Of a DNA stretch of 64,000 nt, positions 37,201 to 48,939 are shown one piece after another. The first letter of the stretch is position 1. Every line of letters begins with the position of its first letter. The notes below the pieces were generated by a model that was given only the letters and a program-made list of their open reading frames with translations, made no database searches and had not been told where the DNA came from. Made by a program: the position numbers and the translations under genes. The DNA lies in assembly GCA_029783825.1 (NCBI GenBank), contig JAREIK010002254.1, positions 729,169-793,168 on the forward strand, read 5' to 3'. This stretch comes from Sapria himalayana. Its lineage: Eukaryota; Streptophyta; Magnoliopsida; Malpighiales; Rafflesiaceae.

Positions 37201-39212
37201 TATTGAATTCATAGAGTTTTTAAATATATTTTTAGATCTCATTCTTTAAGAATTAAAATAACTATTAACGAGTACATGTAAATATTAATTACTTCAAGAA
37301 TAAGAGTAACAATATTTATAATAATAACAGTATATTTTATTTTACATGTTTGAAACAAAATAATCCTTTTGTGATGGTCATATTTAATATAAACAAGTAT
37401 ACTAGCATTATATATTATAACTTCATCATTCTTTATAGTCAATATAGACCTACTAAAATCTTATATTACAATCTTACTTATATATTATCCAATTTTATTT
37501 AGATTGTAAATAATAAATTTATATTCTACAAGAACTGATGATTTGATTTTTCGTGTGTAAGTCAAACTCTATGCACTAGATCATCTACTATACAAAATAA
37601 AGGATATATGCATTTCCACAAATGTAGCTCATTACAAATTCATTCATTAAAATAATTAAATAACAGAAACTAATTAAAATATAAATAACCAAAAAAAAGT
37701 TTTAGTATAAAATAGTGCCAACAATCTTAGTGTGATCTTGATTACATCATATCAAAATAATTTTATTTTGATGTATGACATAAAATACTTAAATATTTTG
37801 TTTAAGTACATCATTAACTTACTTTACATCTTGTTTATGACATTAATTATAATTTTTAAATACATACAATAGCTTACCTATCTCAATCTTTCTGTAACTT
37901 GGTAGAAAAATTAGTTAATATATTTTTTATAAAATTTTGTATTTGATATTTTACGAGGGATTTATATATTACTTGGGCATACTTCCTATTAAAATAAGAT
38001 TGTACCATTTGTATTTGTCTACATAAGTTACTGGTGAACACCTCTATTTGTTTCTCATCATATCAAAAATAAAAATATATATATGTAATTATGCAACAAG
38101 TCGATGTTACAAAAATTAATAAGAGTGGAAAACTTTACGTATACATTCCAAAATTTTCTAGCAACCAAAAATGATCACAACATTTTCATAATATTCTTGT
38201 GTTGTCACATCATTTGAATATTATAGTTTTTTATAATTGCAATATAAAATTATAAATTGATCTATGACAAAAAATAATTATTATCAATTTAATAGAAATG
38301 TCAACATTAAATACTTCATATAATTTGTAAATAAATGAAAAAAAAAATAAGTAATTTGATACAAAAAATAGCAAAAAAATAATATTAAACAAAAATTGAT
38401 ACAAAAAAAAAGTAATTTTGATCATTGTACTAACAAAAAACTTGTTTCTTACTATCATAAGCAGTATGACCTTTTGCCAATACTGCTATACTAATTACAT
38501 TGATCAAACATGTAACATAACCCCACTAAAGGTTTAGATGTTAGTTTGGGTGTCTATTTTGTTTTTTGTTTATTCATTAAATCATAATATTTGAATTTAA
38601 TTAAATGATAATTAAATCCATTCAGATAATTTTGCCACCAAAATACTTAAATTTCATATTTGACTATTTAATCATAATATTTTAAATCACATAGTAGCCA
38701 AGTTGTACTGCTAACAAATCCATAAAGAGTCATGACTAGCCTAAACATTTAGATGCCTATTGTGTGATGAATTATTTATATGATATTTACTTTTTTTTTT
38801 TGGATAAATGATGATCAAATTCTCAAACATCTAGAAATTATATTTACATATATTAATAGAATTGATAGAAATATAAGTAATTTCCTACCATATATCAAGA
38901 AATAGTTACAAAAAAAAAACCCAATTTTTTAATATTTAAGAAAAAATGCACAATGTACTACTATATTTAAGTTTTGATGCACTCAAAATCAAAAATTCAT
39001 ATTTCCTCTAATCTATTTAAAAAAAATAAAAAATCAAAAATATTGATTTTCAAATATATAAATCATTATTTCAAATTCAAAACCACTATATCAAATTTAA
39101 AAACTATCAATTCAAAAAGTAGTTTATAAAAAAAAAAAACTACTTTTCAATTCTAAAAGTGGTTTCCAAAAAAATGAACATCACTTTTAGTTTTTTTAAA
39201 ATTGAAAAATAC

Positions 39213-39253
<41 letters not shown>

Positions 39254-40080
39254 ATATATGTATGCTATATAAGTGCGTTTATGTGTGTGTATAAGTTTTC
39301 ATTTTTTTTAAAGAAAAGCAATCTTCATTTTTTGTAGGGGCAACATTTTGATTTTTAAATTTTTTAAAGAGATAAGGGGCAAATTCGAGTTTATGATAAT
39401 GATTGCACCATGATATAAATATTTTACATTATAGTGAATTTTTTCTTTAAATATTAAAAACTAGGTCTAATTTTGTAAATATTTTTTGGTGGATGCATTA
39501 GGATACAATTCACCCTAATAAATGGTATAATTTATCAATCATCAATCATCGATAAAAATTGTCCCGACATTTGGAATAATGTTTTGGTGTTTACCTTATG
39601 ATATCAAGAAAATAGATGGTCTTAGTGCTCAAGGCCAAATGCAATTGGCATGCCAAAGCCAAAATATACACCACTTATTTCAAGTAGGCAAAATTAAAAT
39701 GTAAATCATAAAACATAAAAGACATTTATATAGTATACTATTTTTCATCATTTTAATACTTGGCTTCCATACTTGATTATACTCAAGTTTTTTTCTATCA
39801 AACTATTGTAAGTATTTGTTGTGGTATTCTCATCAACTTGTGATGTCTTAGTCATGGATGGAGTCAACGAACAAGTATGCATTTGACAAGATACATATAG
39901 GCTAATATATCGGCCCAACAACTAGCATTGGTCTATGGAGGAAATGGGAAAGGTTTTGTCTTACTAACCAGCTAGTATTGTTCTACTTGTGGTGATCACA
40001 ATATTATTATTGTTATTACTAATATTACTGCAACAATTACTATTATTATTACTGCCACTGCTTCTACTACTACTACTACT
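34225..40080. other. 5.9 kb of AT-rich DNA, no gene recognised
   Basis: Both strands lack recognisable exons or transposon motifs. A (CA)n microsatellite occupies 39215-39251. The ATT/ACT trinucleotide-rich stretch at about 39990-40080 ends where copia B begins. The first part (34225 to about 35000) may continue the 5' region of the gypsy element, but no gag or LTR motif was secure. Confidence 0.6.
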
Positions 40081-40257
40081 AAATAGTCGTATTTTGGGCG
40101 ATTAGCCAAATCTAACTCGGGAGAATATCAAATATGGACCTTGGACCACTAAAAAATCATTTTTAACCTAATAATTCAGTGGAAGGATCATTTAATTAAA
40201 GTCCTAATTAAATAAATTTTAAATATGATTAAAAATTATGCATTATTTTAGATTACC

Positions 40258-43200
40258 ATGTCTGCAAAAATGTCAAATAACTTATCACTGCGATATGTCC
40301 TTGAGAAGGACAAGCTCAACGGAGCTAATTTCCTAGACTAGTACATGAAATTAAGAATTGTCCTCAAATAAGAAAGGAAACAATATACCCTAGAGCAGCC
40401 TATTTCTGAATCATTTGCTCCTAATGCTTCTCATGCTGATAAGGATGCTCATAAAAGGAACCAAGATGATGCTTTGGATCTATCATGCCTTATGCTTGCC
40501 ACCATGAACTCTAAGCTTCATATCAAGAGCATTTAAAATGACTATATCAAGAGCATGCAAGGCATGAAAGGTATGAGGTATCTAAGGCCTAGTTTCAATG
40601 CAATATGACATAAAAAAACCATGTTGGAACTCACGTGCTCAAAATGATTGGGTATATTGAGAATCTAGAAAGGTTGAGCTTTCCATTAAGCCAAAAGTTA
40701 GCTATTGATTTAGTTTTGTACTCATTGCCTAAAAGCTATAATTAATTTGTCATGAATTACAACATGAATGAAATTGTCAAAACTTTGCCTGAAATGATAA
40801 GCATATTGAGAACTACTAAATAATATCTTAAAAAGATCAATCCCATAATGATGGTGCAAAATGACAAAGAAAAATGTAAGCCCAAAAGAGTAAACCCCAA
40901 TTCAAAGGAAATGAAAAATCTTCTGCATTGAAACCTAAGAAAGGGGTGGATAAGAAATGTACTTACTTTTCTATGGTTAGGCCAGACATTGGAAGAGGAA
41001 CTACAAACAATACTTGGAAGAATTGAAAAAGAATAAAGTGATACTTTTGTCTCAGGTATTTATGTTATTAAAGTCAATTTATCTACTTTTTCATCATGAG
41101 TATTAGATATTGGATGTGCCTCTCACATTTATAATAATGTGCAGGATCTTAGAAAGAGTAGACCATCGACAAAAGGTGAGGTAGACCTACATGTTTGTAA
41201 TGGTGCAAGAGTTAATGCTATAACTATAGAATCATATATTTTACATTTGCCTACAGAACTTATTTTAGAACTTGAGAATTATTTCATGTGCCTGCTTTAA
41301 CTAGAAATATTATTTCTATTTCTTATTTGGACAAGAATTTTTTTCATTTATAATATAGAACAAATAGTATTCTATTTATTTAAGTGAGATATTCTATTAT
41401 AGTGCACAATTAACGAATGGTCTCTATGTTCTAGACCTTGAAAGCCTAGTTTATAATATAAATACAAAATGATTAAAATCTAATGATTCAAACCAAATAT
41501 ATCTTTAGAACTATTGCTTAGGCCATATAAATGAGAAATGCATATCTAAACTCCATAAAGATGGACTTATAGACTCATTTGATTTTAAATAATATAAAAT
41601 ATGTGAGTCTAGTTTATTAGGAAAAATGATTAAAACTCTTTTTATTAGTCAAAGCAAGTGGCCAAATGAATTGTTAGGACTTATACATAGTGATGTATGT
41701 GGCCCTTTCAATATAACAGCTATATGAGGTTACCAGCATTTCATTATATTTACTGATGATTTTAGTAGATATGTCTATGTGTATTTAATAAAACATAAGC
41801 TAGAATTTTTTTAAAAGTTCAAAGAATTTAAAAATGAAGTACATAATCAACTTGGAAAAAGTATTAAGATATTTCAATTATATCGAGGTGGTGAATACTT
41901 AAGCCAAGAGTTTCGTGATCATCTAGTTTAGCATGAGATTATATCCCAACTCACTCCACCTAGAACAACACAATGTAATAGTATATCAGAAAGGAGGAAT
42001 CATACTCTATTAGACATGGTACGATCAATAATGAGTCATGCAAATATTTATTCTTTCTTCTGGAGACATGCTCTAGAGATATGAATAGTAAAGAGTCCGA
42101 AAATGTCTTTCATGAAGATTTGAGATTGTGAGGCTTATTTTGGACGTTAAGTCTCAGAGAAACTAGGATCCAAATATGACAAATATTATTTTATAGGATA
42201 TCCCAAATAAACAAAGAGATACTACTTTTACATTCTCACACAAGGTAAAATAGTTGTCACTAGAAATTATATTTTTCTAGAAAGAGAATTAATTTCTAGA
42301 AAAACTAGTGGGAGAAAAGTAGATTTTGAGGAAATTCGAGATACACAAACCAATATTAAGACTTTGATGGAACTAGAATAGACACCAAAAAGTATTATAG
42401 ATACTGAACTTGTTGCATCACAAGAAGTTGTGGAATAACAACTTGTTTGAGTAGAATGATCTCTGCGTAGATCTGATTGGATACATCATTAGCATGAGAA
42501 TTTTTCTCTTCTCCTATCTAATCAATGTGATGTAATACTTATTGATCAAAATGAGCCTACATCCTATCTAGAAGCTATAAAGAGTCTAGATTCTGAGAAA
42601 TAGCTAGATGCCATGTGATCTAAAATGGAATTCATTTATACCAACCAAGTATGAACTTTGGTTGATCCACTCAAAGGAATAAATCCCATTGGGTGCAAAT
42701 GGATTTTTAAAAGAAAAATTGACATTGATGGTAATGTGCATACCTTTAAAGAGTGATTGGTTGCAAAAGATTCTAAACAAATTCATGGTATAGACTATGA
42801 TGAAACCTTTTCACTAGTTGTGATGCTTATATCTATTCAAATATTGCTTGTTATTGCAGCTTACTATGATTATGAAATCTAGCAAATAGATGTCAAAATT
42901 ATATTCTTTAATGGGAATCTATTGAAAATTGTGTGCATGACACAACCCGAAGGTTTTGTTGATCCAAATAATACTACAAAGATATGTAAGTTGCAAAAGT
43001 CTATTTATGGATTAAAGCAAGCTTCAAGAAGCTAGAATCATAGATTTGATGCAAACAATCAAAGAGTTTGGTTTCATTAAAAATGAAGATAAACTTTGTG
43101 TCTACAAAAGGATTAGTGGGAACACAGTCATCTTTCTTATTTTGTATGTAGATGACATACTTCTCATTGAAAATGATATCATTGTCTTATAATCTATAAA

Positions 43201-44130
43201 GACTTGGCTTGGAAATTATTTCTTAATGAAAGACTTAGGTAAAGCTGATTATATATATAGGCATAAAGATCTATAGAAATAGATCTAAGAGATTGCTTGG
43301 CCTGAAGTCAGAGTACATATATTGACAAAGTGCTTAATCATTTTGCCATGCAGAATTATAAGAAAAGATTCTTTCCAATGTCACATGGAGTGAGCCTTTC
43401 TAAGACTCTATGTCCTTATACTAAAAAGGAGAGGGAATGCATGGATAAGATTCCATATGCATCAACTATTTGGTCCATCATGTATGCCATGATTTGTACT
43501 CATCCTGATGTCTCATTTGCATTAAGCATGATGAGTAGATACCAGTTAGATCTAGGTGAGAATCATAGGGCATCAGTCACGAATATTCTTAAGTACTTAA
43601 GAAAAACTCAGGATTATTTCTTGATATATGGAGGTGATGAGGAGTTCATTATAAAGGGTTATAATGATGCAAGCTTTCAAGTTGACAGGGATGATTCATG
43701 ATCATAGTAAGATTATGTGTTTTGCTTAAATGGTGTTGCTGTGAGCTAGAAGAGTTGAAAGTAAGATACAATTGATGATTCCACTATAGAGGCTAAGTAT
43801 ATTATTGCTTCTAATGCGGCAAAAGAAGTTGTTTGGATCAAAAAGTTCATCACAGAACTTGATGTAGTTCATAGCATAACTAATCCAATAGACCTTTATT
43901 ATGACAAAAAAAGAGTTTTTACACCGGCTAAGGAACCTAGATCTCATTAGCAATCCAAACACATACTTCGGCAGTTCCATCTCATTCAAAAGATTATTGA
44001 TAGACAAGACGTGAAGATATGTAGAGTACCTGTAGATGACAACATAGCAGACCCACCGACCAAGGCTTTAGCTTAGAGGAAGGATGGTGGTCACACTAGG
44101 TCACTAGGTATTAGATACTTTAGTGATTGA
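40258..44130 (+). pseudogene. copia B gag-pol remnant
   Basis: The gag start is ATG at 40258, followed by LEKDKLNGANFLD, a typical copia gag N-terminus. Integrase D, D and E residues can be placed at HSDVCGP (about 41680), TDDFSRY (about 41750) and RGGEYL (about 41884). The reverse transcriptase box YVDD lies at 43145-43156 and LQKSIYGLKQAS at about 42988. RNase H runs 43330-44130, including an uncorrupted stretch 43330-43701. At least five TGG codons of conserved Trp now read TAG (40339, 42601, 42880, 43033, 43747) and two likely Gln codons read TAG (43948, 44074). Frameshifts are fewer than stops. Inactive. Confidence 0.85.
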
Positions 44131-44141
44131 ATTTAGTGCTA

Positions 44142-44149
44142 GTGGGAGA
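44142..44149 (+). promoter_or_regulatory. polypurine tract of copia B
   Basis: GTGGGAGA lies one base before the 3' LTR, in the place and form usual for copia elements, where it primes plus-strand synthesis. Confidence 0.75.
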
Positions 44150-44150
44150 T

Positions 44151-45542
44151 TGTTAGAGTATGCCCTAAAAGTCAATCATTAGATGATACTTTTGGGACTT
44201 TTGTATCATATCTTATATTTAGAAAGATATTATGTTTATATTATTATATTTATTTTGATCTATGAAAATATTAGACGAATATAATAATGCCATAGAGTGA
44301 TATATTCTATAGAATACTACTCTAAATTGTCCCTAGTCAAGTATTAATATTCAAGGGTAATATTAATACATTAAGATTAGCATGTAGGTTAACTAATATA
44401 TGATATTAAGTTAACACGAGTATATATTAGAGAATATATACTGAACTGATATGCTATGAGAATGTTGTATTGATTGTTATATAAGTGTCATACACATTCT
44501 CGTAGTGACTATTAGTACGAATTATCTTTTGACCTGAAGTAACTATTATTCCCTACATAAGGAGTTGTATATTTTAGATTCAGAAAATGTCACTTGTAAT
44601 AATGATGGTTACAAAAGTTGTTTACTAGGTATATAATAAATTATGTAGAGGAATGTGTTTGATGTAGATGGAATTTGTTCTTTCTATATAATAGAATTGA
44701 TATCAATTGGTTCCTTGATTGAGTAGGACTACTAAAATGAATGACCATGCTCAAATAAGTCAATATGAGATATTGAGTCTATTTGTTTAAGTTAGTCTAC
44801 TTAAAGATCAAGAAACATATAGATTGATGTGAAGATGACACGATCTGTGCCTCACAAATCAATCTTGATATCATGGACAAAAGGATTAAGTTATACAATA
44901 AAATAAGTCATGAAATTAGATTAAGTTGAATTTATTATATTTTCATCACTTGGGTAGCAATGATCTATTGTTAAATTCCACTCATTGCTTATTTCTTTAT
45001 AATGAGATTTTAAAGTCAGTGTCAACGTTATGAGAACCTAATGGGTCACACACATAAAAATATATATATATTTGGAGTTCATTTTATTTTAGTTAGATTA
45101 AAATAAACTAGGTCTAATCTTAAGTCTAAAATTTATTTCAAATATTAAGCTAATTGGATTCAAGAGTTTGGTCCAATTAGTAGATGTTTGGAGCTTTAAA
45201 ATGAGCCCAAACTTAAAAGCCCAAATTTCTCTTTTTGTTAATGACACATCCTTTTAGTTAATGACATATCTATATAGAAAATTGTGTGAAAAACAAAAAG
45301 GTTTTAAAAATATGAGAGAAAAAAAATGGAAAATGAATGAAGATATATTTGTGTGGATATCGCTAGAGGCATGAACACTTGATTGTGCTAGGATTTGACC
45401 GAACTATTCGGAATCAAAAAGAAAAAATTCTGTGCTACAAGAGGTAATATTCTTATCCAACGTTTAATTGTATTTACTTGGATTACTGATGGGTTCCTAA
45501 TCTACTGTGAAATTCTGATCTTTAATTTAAAGGAACCCAACA
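44151..45542 (+). repeat. 3' LTR of copia B, 1392 bp
   Basis: It starts TGTTAGAGTATGCCC directly after the polypurine tract and ends GGAACCCAACA, so the terminal TGTT...AACA inverted repeat is preserved. No open frame in it is meaningful. Confidence 0.8.
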
Positions 45543-47215
45543 ATTATATAGATGATCAATTAGCTCATCGACAAGCTCATCTTTGAGATGTACATGATGG
45601 GTATATCTTTTTATCCTAGTATAGACTCTATGTCCTGGGTAGCATAGTCTTCTAGTAACTGACTCAACATAAGTCTATGCTGGTGAAGATTCATGAACTA
45701 TTGTGTCATCTAGGCATAAATAAAATCTTTTTATCCCAAATACCTCACTTTCTCCAAGCTCAACATAATAACGCATTGATAGATATGATAATTTCTTCGG
45801 TAACATTATATTGAGAACTAGCGTGCTTAGATATAAACAAGGATGACTTTTTCTAATAACTTGTAATCCAAATACAACTACAAGCAAAATAGAAAGAGTA
45901 ATACATTCATGTATAACATCCGGATTCATATTCTTTCTAGGCTTATTAAAAAATAAGTCCTAGTAAAATAGATCATACTCATTAAAATCTAGCATCTAGT
46001 AAAAAAACAAATAATCTCTTTAGGTATTAGAATATCTAAGAAAAATACATCTCAATATCTTAGATGCTAACTTTTCTAGTCCTGAAAAAGGGCCAAGGAT
46101 AAAAAAATGTATTAAAAAATTCTAAAAGGCAAGTTAAATAACATCTCTACAAGATATAACATCTGAAAGGATATACGTTGATAAATAACAAAAAATAATA
46201 TCTGATTGATGAGTTATATTGTGATTAAAATTACATATCACCTAAAATGTTTTGGAATACTCTTTTTTTAACAATCACACTATGATGTGGTGTGTTGGTA
46301 CAAGAAGTTTGATGTATAATTTTATGATGTTGAATTAGATTGATATGTATTCTGTAATACAATATTACTTCTTAATTTTTTTAATATTTTTATCAAATTG
46401 AGTTTTTTATCATTTTATGAAAAAATTTTAAAAAACATGTGATCTATATTAAAAAAGATATATCCAAATATATCTCAGGTAGTAATAAACAAAAGTGACC
46501 AAATACATAAATCACTTTCTAAACACACATCTATTTGGTCCTCGTATTTCGAATGAGTTCTTACTCAAACTAGGCTAAAATATAAAGATAGAAAATTCTA
46601 ATAAGGTTTCCTAACTAATATGTCATACAAATTTCATAATTATCTAATAAGCTCTGATAAGGTCAAAATGCCCTTAAAATTAGAATAAAATATTTTCAAC
46701 TTATTCAATGATAGATTATCAAGCTAAGAATACAGAAATAAATGATCTAATATACTAAAATATCAAGAAGAAGATATTAACATCAAAGAGAGAATATATT
46801 CTATCTAACTCAATCCCACCTTAGAATCTCATTATTCTGTAAAAAATATCAAAAAAAAAAACTAAAAGCAACCATATTTAAATTATATGAAAAGAAAACT
46901 CATAAAAAATAAGCCGATATGATAATCATAAATAAGTAATATATGAGAAAGTAATAAATATTCAAGCTAAAAATAATATCTAATGATTTTTGAATATTTA
47001 TCATTGATTATAATAAAATTTATAAAACATTACAAGAATATAGTTAACATGATATAATTATAAATAATATAAATATTAGCTTCTGTATTAATAATCCAAA
47101 AGTCTAAAATGAGTGTAAAAGTAAAATAATCAATAATATCTGAGAGAAAATAAAAATTTACTGCTACCTTAGAGAAGAATTTGTAAATTTTTTTTCTAGT
47201 AAGTAAAATTATCAT
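45543..47215. other. unrecognised AT-rich DNA
   Basis: An 84-codon minus frame at 45675-45929 has no family I know. The rest is AT-rich. It may be old transposon sequence. Confidence 0.55.
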
Positions 47216-47219
47216 GGTA

Positions 47220-47470
47220 GAAGCATAATGCAAGCTAGGTGGCACGAACATGGTATGAGGCACAACTCAATTCAACTATTCCTGGCCCATCATAGCAAAG
47301 TCTAAAGTAATTTAGTGCTTGGCAGATCAGAATCCAAAGTTCATGCCTGAACCTTGGTCATGCTGACCCATAGCATGAATCATGTTGTGCTGAGCTGGGG
47401 CTGCACATGCCTAGTGACATGGCTGACATGGCCCATGGAACAAATATGGCATGGGATATTTAAAAAAAAA
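47220..47470. repeat. GC-rich fragment resembling hAT non-autonomous copies
   Basis: CTAGGTGGCACGAAC, GGCCCAT and GGCATGGGATAT words and a composition break at both sides resemble the interiors of the TAGAGGTGTCAAA copies at 14731, 51744 and 59319. No intact terminal repeat or target duplication was seen. Confidence 0.35.
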
Positions 47471-48154
47471 AGCAGCAAATAAGGCAACTTTATTTGCATT
47501 TTTGCAATTAACCATTTGGGTGCTCTAACAAAGATAACAACAAATGTTAGCATATCACTGTCATGTATGACACAATAAAAAAAGTTACAAATTTAAGTCA
47601 TTGGATTGGATCTAATGGTTCAATGGAAAAAATCTGATAGTTGTCAAATTTCTGCCTGAATTATTATTTAAACAAACTAAAAAAATAATGAATAGCAAAT
47701 TGATATATTTTGATTTTCATATATTTGTAAACTCATTTACTCTCATCTCCTATCCTAGCTTTAAAATAAAGTTTATGCAATTTTGTAACAATTTTTATAA
47801 TAATTTATAATTTAAATATTGTAGGGCATTGATATTAATTTGGTGATAAGCATCAACTGCAATCATGAGAAAATGAGGTAAAAAATTCGAAGTATATCAG
47901 CTGCACACATAAAGATAAGGTATACTTTACTATTATGTTAGAATTTATTTTTTTAACAATTATTAGATTAATAAATAAAATAAAATAATTTGTAATAAAT
48001 TAAAATACACCCAATGCTTCTTTTTCTAATAGTAATACAATATCATAAATTTAAAAAATTACAAATAATAAATTTTATAAAATGAGTTAGACATAGGCAT
48101 AGAGAACAATGATGATCCGATCAAAAGGTTCGAGGATAAAACTAAGTTTTCTCA
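47471..48154. other. unrecognised AT-rich DNA
   Basis: No coding or transposon motif was recognised between the GC-rich fragment and the foldback element. Confidence 0.6.
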
Positions 48155-48880
48155 AATAGTTTTGACTCAGTTACTTAAAAAATACAAAACTAAATATTTA
48201 ATAATTAAAAAAATAGCACCAAACTTTTAACTAATTGATATTTGGTACACTTAAATTTAGTAAACCAAAAATATCCTTATCTTAATCCAAAACACTTAAT
48301 TAAATAATTTTTTATAAATTTCAATCCCATTTGCCTATCGCCCATCACCCCTCTCTCCTCGCTACTCACCCATCTTTCTTGTAACTCACTTCTCGCCGAG
48401 CTCATGGAGCTCATGGTCAAGCTCCATGGAGCTCCATGTGTCCATGGAGTTCCATGTGTCCATGGAGCTCGACAGAAGATTGTCGAGAGCTCCATTGAGA
48501 TGAGCTCCTAGAGCTTGACCACGAGCTTCATGAAGCTTGACCAAGAGCTCGATGAGCTAATTGAGCTCGATGGGAGCTCTTTGAGCTTAATGGAGCTCCT
48601 GTTACTCGATGAGTTCATGGAGCTTGACGGGAGCTCTTGGTTGAGCTTTAAGAGCTTATGGTCGAGCTCCATGTAGCTCGACAAGAGAGGTGCAAGGTGC
48701 GAGTTACAATGGAGATGGACTAGGGGTGAGAGAAGAGAGTTAAAGATATTTTTGGATTAGTATATTTGAGTAGATTGGATATCAATTAGTTAAGAGTTTG
48801 GTGTACTTTTTTTAATTATTAAATATTTAGTTCCTTTTTATAATTATTTTTTTGGGAGTGCACTAAAACATTATTTTTTG
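48155..48880. mobile_element. foldback-like element with long inverted arms and GAGCTC-rich core
   Basis: The left arm (about 48155-48430) is an imperfect reverse complement of the right arm (about 48655-48875). The best-preserved core is 48190-48241 against 48779-48832 (AACTAAATATTTAATAATTA, then CACCAAAC and TAACTAATTGATAT). The inner parts also pair (CACCCCT, TTGTAACTC-C, GGAGCTC). The centre holds about nineteen GAGCT words in an irregular tandem arrangement. The outer ends and any target duplication could not be fixed. It carries no gene. Confidence 0.7.
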
Positions 48881-48939
48881 AACCACATTCACACGACTCT
48901 TCTGGAAGGTGTAGAAAAAATTTGAGTGAATTAGATGAA

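Larger units (their letters stand above)
40081..45542 (+). mobile_element. Ty1/copia retrotransposon B, 5'-truncated
   Basis: The element contains gag, integrase, reverse transcriptase, RNase H and a 3' LTR, in that order. No 5' LTR or primer-binding site was found before gag; the left boundary is placed at the end of a trinucleotide repeat (40080) and is uncertain. The 3' flank is AT-rich without a recognisable duplication. Confidence 0.85.
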
